A stretch of DNA of 64,000 nt from assembly GCA_963797255.1 (NCBI GenBank), contig CAWCOV010000030.1:1-64000 (forward strand), in the 5' to 3' direction. The notes beneath the pieces were generated by a model. That model searched no databases, was not told where the DNA came from, and saw only the letters and a list, made by a program, of their open reading frames with translations. Shown piece by piece: positions 61,912 through 64,000 of this stretch (position 1 is the stretch's first letter; the number at the start of each line of letters is the position of its first letter). The position numbers and the translations under genes are program-made. Source of the stretch: JANXZS01 sp963797255. Lineage in GTDB: Bacteria; Acidobacteriota; Terriglobia; Terriglobales; Acidobacteriaceae.

Positions 61912-63354
61912 CTAACGGCCTGTGCCGCCTACTGTCATCCTATCCAGTTTGATAGTAGGCATACCAACGCCCACCGGCACGCTCTGTCCATCTTTACCGC
62001 AGGTGCCAATGCCTTCATCGAGCGCCAGGTCATTGCCCACCATCGAAACGTATTTCAGCGCTTCCGGTCCACTGCCAATCAGCGTTGCATCGCGTACGGG
62101 AGAAGTAATCTTGCCGTCTTCGATCAGGTAGGCTTCCGACGCGGAGAATACAAATTTTCCGCTAGTGATGTCCACCTGCCCGCCGCCGAAATTCACCGCA
62201 TACAAACCACGTTTCACGCTGCGAACGATATCGCCCGGATCATCCTCACCCGACAGCATGTAGGTATTCGTCATGCGCGGCATGGGAATGTGCTGATAGC
62301 TCTCTCGCCGCCCATTTCCGGTATCCGGCAGGCCCATCAGCCGCGACGAAAGCTTGTCGCTGATATATCCGCGAAGAATACCGTTCTCAATCAGGACGGT
62401 TTCCTGCGTCGGCGATCCTTCATCGTCCACATTGAGCGAGCCGCGCCGGGAGGGAAGTGTCCCGTTGTCGACCACCGTAACTTTTTCGCTGGCTACCTTC
62501 TGCCCGATGAGACCGGCGAAGGCCGAGGTCTTCTTGCGATTGAAGTCCGCCTCCAGTCCGTGCCCAACAGCCTCGTGCAGCAACACTCCCGGCCATCCCG
62601 GCCCGAGCACCACTTCCATATCTCCCGCAGGAGCAGCCACCGCGGTCAACTGTAGAATCGCCTGCCGCGCAGCTTCGGTCGCGAAGTGTTCTGGAGTCTT
62701 TTCTGTCTGGAAAAAATCAATTTCCACGCGACCGCCGCCGCCCGAGGTTCCTCGGGAACTAACGCCGCCGTCCTTGGCGATTACAAATACATTCAGTCGC
62801 GCCATCGGCTGAAGATCGCTGGCAAATGTTCCGTCGGAGCCGGCAATCAGGATCCGCCTTATCTCTTCGGCATAACCCGCGCGTACCTGCACAATGCGGG
62901 CGTCATACGCTCGGGCTGCGTGGTCGGCGCGCATGACAAGTTCGAGTCGCGGTGCCAGGTTCACATCCACATCGACAGCCGGAATCGGATACAGGTCAGG
63001 CTTCTTTGTCTCCTGGAATCCAGCCATGATCTGCTTCGCCGGACCACTCGCGATCAGCGCCGCCGTGCGAGCAGCATGCAGAAGGCGCTCCGCCGAAAGA
63101 TCGTCCGTATATGCGTAGCCGGTCCGTTCCCCGGAGACCACACGCACGCCACATCCGGCGCTCACCCCTTGGCTGGCTGACTTGACGAGGGATTCGTCCA
63201 CGCCCAGCGAAGTGGCCGCAACTGACTCAAAATAAAGGTCGGCGTAATCGCCACCGGCTGACAGTGCTTCGCCCAGGCAGCGTTCAAGCAAATTTTCCGT
63301 CAGCCCAAACCTGGTGTAGAAATACAGCTTTTGATTCGAAGTCGATGAGGTCAT
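61912..63354 (-). CDS. tldD: TldD metalloprotease subunit
   Basis: A 480-residue protein from ATG 63354 (GGCGGGGA directly upstream); the frame opens at 63384. The zinc motif is HEAVGHGLE (HExxxH with a following Glu) and the C-terminal Cys for metal binding is in GTCGKDGQ. FTRFGLTENLLERCLGEAL and PRMTNTYM are typical. TldD works with TldE as a dimer that trims ribosomally made modified peptides (such as microcin precursors) and degrades CcdA-type antitoxins. Here its partner tldE is frameshifted. Confidence 0.95.
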   Translation of the reverse strand: MTSSTSNQKLYFYTRFGLTENLLERCLGEALSAGGDYADLYFESVAATSLGVDESLVKSASQGVSAGCGVRVVSGERTGYAYTDDLSAERLLHAARTAALIASGPAKQIMAGFQETKKPDLYPIPAVDVDVNLAPRLELVMRADHAARAYDARIVQVRAGYAEEIRRILIAGSDGTFASDLQPMARLNVFVIAKDGGVSSRGTSGGGGRVEIDFFQTEKTPEHFATEAARQAILQLTAVAAPAGDMEVVLGPGWPGVLLHEAVGHGLEADFNRKKTSAFAGLIGQKVASEKVTVVDNGTLPSRRGSLNVDDEGSPTQETVLIENGILRGYISDKLSSRLMGLPDTGNGRRESYQHIPMPRMTNTYMLSGEDDPGDIVRSVKRGLYAVNFGGGQVDITSGKFVFSASEAYLIEDGKITSPVRDATLIGSGPEALKYVSMVGNDLALDEGIGTCGKDGQSVPVGVGMPTIKLDRMTVGGTGR

Positions 63355-63555
63355 TCCCCGCCTTTTCGCGATTCTGGCGTACATGGTTGAATCGAGTGAG
63401 CCTTGATTCTAGCTGTTGCCGCGAAACCGGTAAACTGAGGACAGCGATGTTCCGCAAGCCCGTGTTTCCTATGGTTTATTAGATGAAAGCAGCCCTGCCG
63501 TCGATGCGGTTTCTGAATGGCACATTCTGGGCATGCGCCATGCTACCTTTTCAGC

Positions 63556-64000
63556 ATGAGCACTGAAGGCCTAGATTCCCTCCGCTTTCCTGTCGGTAAA
63601 TTCCAGCGTTCCACCGCGACGCCGGCGCAACGCGCGTCCTCTATTGCCGAGATCCAGGCGTTGCCCTCGAATCTTCGCAGCGCAGTTGCAGGCTTGAGTG
63701 ACGCGCACCTGGCGACTCCCTATCGCGAAGGCGGCTGGACTGTTCGGCAAGTGGTTCATCACGTCGCCGACAGCCACGTTAACGCGTACTCGCGCATTCG
63801 CCATGCCTTGGCGGGAGAGTGGCCGACAATTTATGCATATAACGAAGCCAGGTGGGCGGAGTTTGCCGATGCTCAGTCTGCACCGCTTTCGCTATCGCTC
63901 GAGATGATTGACGGCCTTCACGCTCGTTGGGTTCTTCTGCTCAATTCGCTATCAGACGGGGATTTCGAAAAGGGTTATGTGCATCCCGAAAACGGCCGTC
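63556..64000 (+). CDS. YfiT/BstA-type DinB-fold protein (3' end outside window)
   Basis: The frame opens at ATG 63556 and runs off the right edge after about 148 codons. SLRFPVGKFQ, YREGGWTVRQVVHHVADSHVNAYSRI and LHARWVLLLNSL match the YfiT (BstA-type) family, with the nickel-binding histidines in HHVADSH and LHARW. The family includes bacillithiol S-transferases that attach thiols to toxic electrophiles, and other DinB-fold thiol enzymes. 63355-63555 upstream shows no other gene. Confidence 0.85.
   Translation, partial: MSTEGLDSLRFPVGKFQRSTATPAQRASSIAEIQALPSNLRSAVAGLSDAHLATPYREGGWTVRQVVHHVADSHVNAYSRIRHALAGEWPTIYAYNEARWAEFADAQSAPLSLSLEMIDGLHARWVLLLNSLSDGDFEKGYVHPENGR

Overview
The window looks like part of a chromosome from an Acidobacteriota (Terriglobia-type) bacterium. 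This is inferred from gene content: a PadR regulator paired with a membrane protein carrying the LYPRPFRERFG-type prefix seen in acidobacterial permeases, a complete Gram-negative lipid A/core set (kdsC, waaA, lpxK, a heptosyltransferase), a cysteine-type egtB resembling that of Chloracidobacterium, and secreted plant-polysaccharide hydrolases. GTG and TTG starts are frequent and the DNA is GC-rich. I saw no transposase, prophage, CRISPR array, rRNA gene or plasmid function. The window is mostly core chromosome with small accessory pockets.

Layout. 1-41 is the 3' end of a tRNA. 140-1262 holds a padR/membrane-protein pair behind a promoter covered by a perfect inverted repeat. 1.5-3.5 kb carries a GAF/H-box protein and a two-repeat lycopene-cyclase-like membrane protein. 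3.6-9.4 kb is a glucuronoxylan cassette: CE15 glucuronoyl esterase, GH115 alpha-glucuronidase and, convergently, GH39 beta-xylosidase. 9.7-13.2 kb has BON and glycine-zipper stress-type proteins and a CocE-type hydrolase. 13.2-19.4 kb has kdsC, a full-length lhr helicase overlapping a small Cys-rich gene, and a CCC1/VIT1 transporter. 19.5-21.8 kb is egtB-egtD (ergothioneine). 21.8-26.1 kb has a GH27 alpha-galactosidase with a LacI-type operator, mscS, moaC and moeA. 26-34.6 kb contains a TPR protein, queC, a GNAT acetyltransferase, trmFO, membrane proteins, a CDGSH Fe-S protein, der and a DUF202 protein. 34.7-40.7 kb has a DinG-type helicase, an amidohydrolase, queD-queE and small membrane or secreted proteins. 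40.8-45.5 kb is the waaA-lpxK-GT9-ICMT-DUF3108 envelope operon.

46-56 kb is a long minus-strand operon, valS-nadC-birA-coaX-hypothetical-rlmD-like-comEC, with 4-base overlaps or very short gaps at most junctions. 56-63.4 kb continues on the minus strand with a BamD-like protein, rpe, a UvrC-like protein with a degenerate nuclease domain, and tldD-DUF1493-tldE, in which tldE is broken by two single-base insertions. The right edge holds the start of a YfiT/BstA-type DinB protein.

Connections between genes: the three xylan enzymes can act in sequence on lignin-linked methylglucuronoxylan. queC, queD and queE supply three of the steps to preQ0, although queC lies 10 kb from queDE. egtB and egtD could make hercynylcysteine sulfoxide from histidine and cysteine without EgtA or EgtC. 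kdsC, waaA, lpxK and GT9 all serve lipid A-Kdo/core assembly. I found no large undescribed system. The observations most worth follow-up are the doubly frameshifted tldE beside an intact tldD, the UvrC-like protein that appears to have lost nuclease residues, an unassigned protein inside the valS-comEC operon, and two promoters with well-placed operators whose regulators can be tested.
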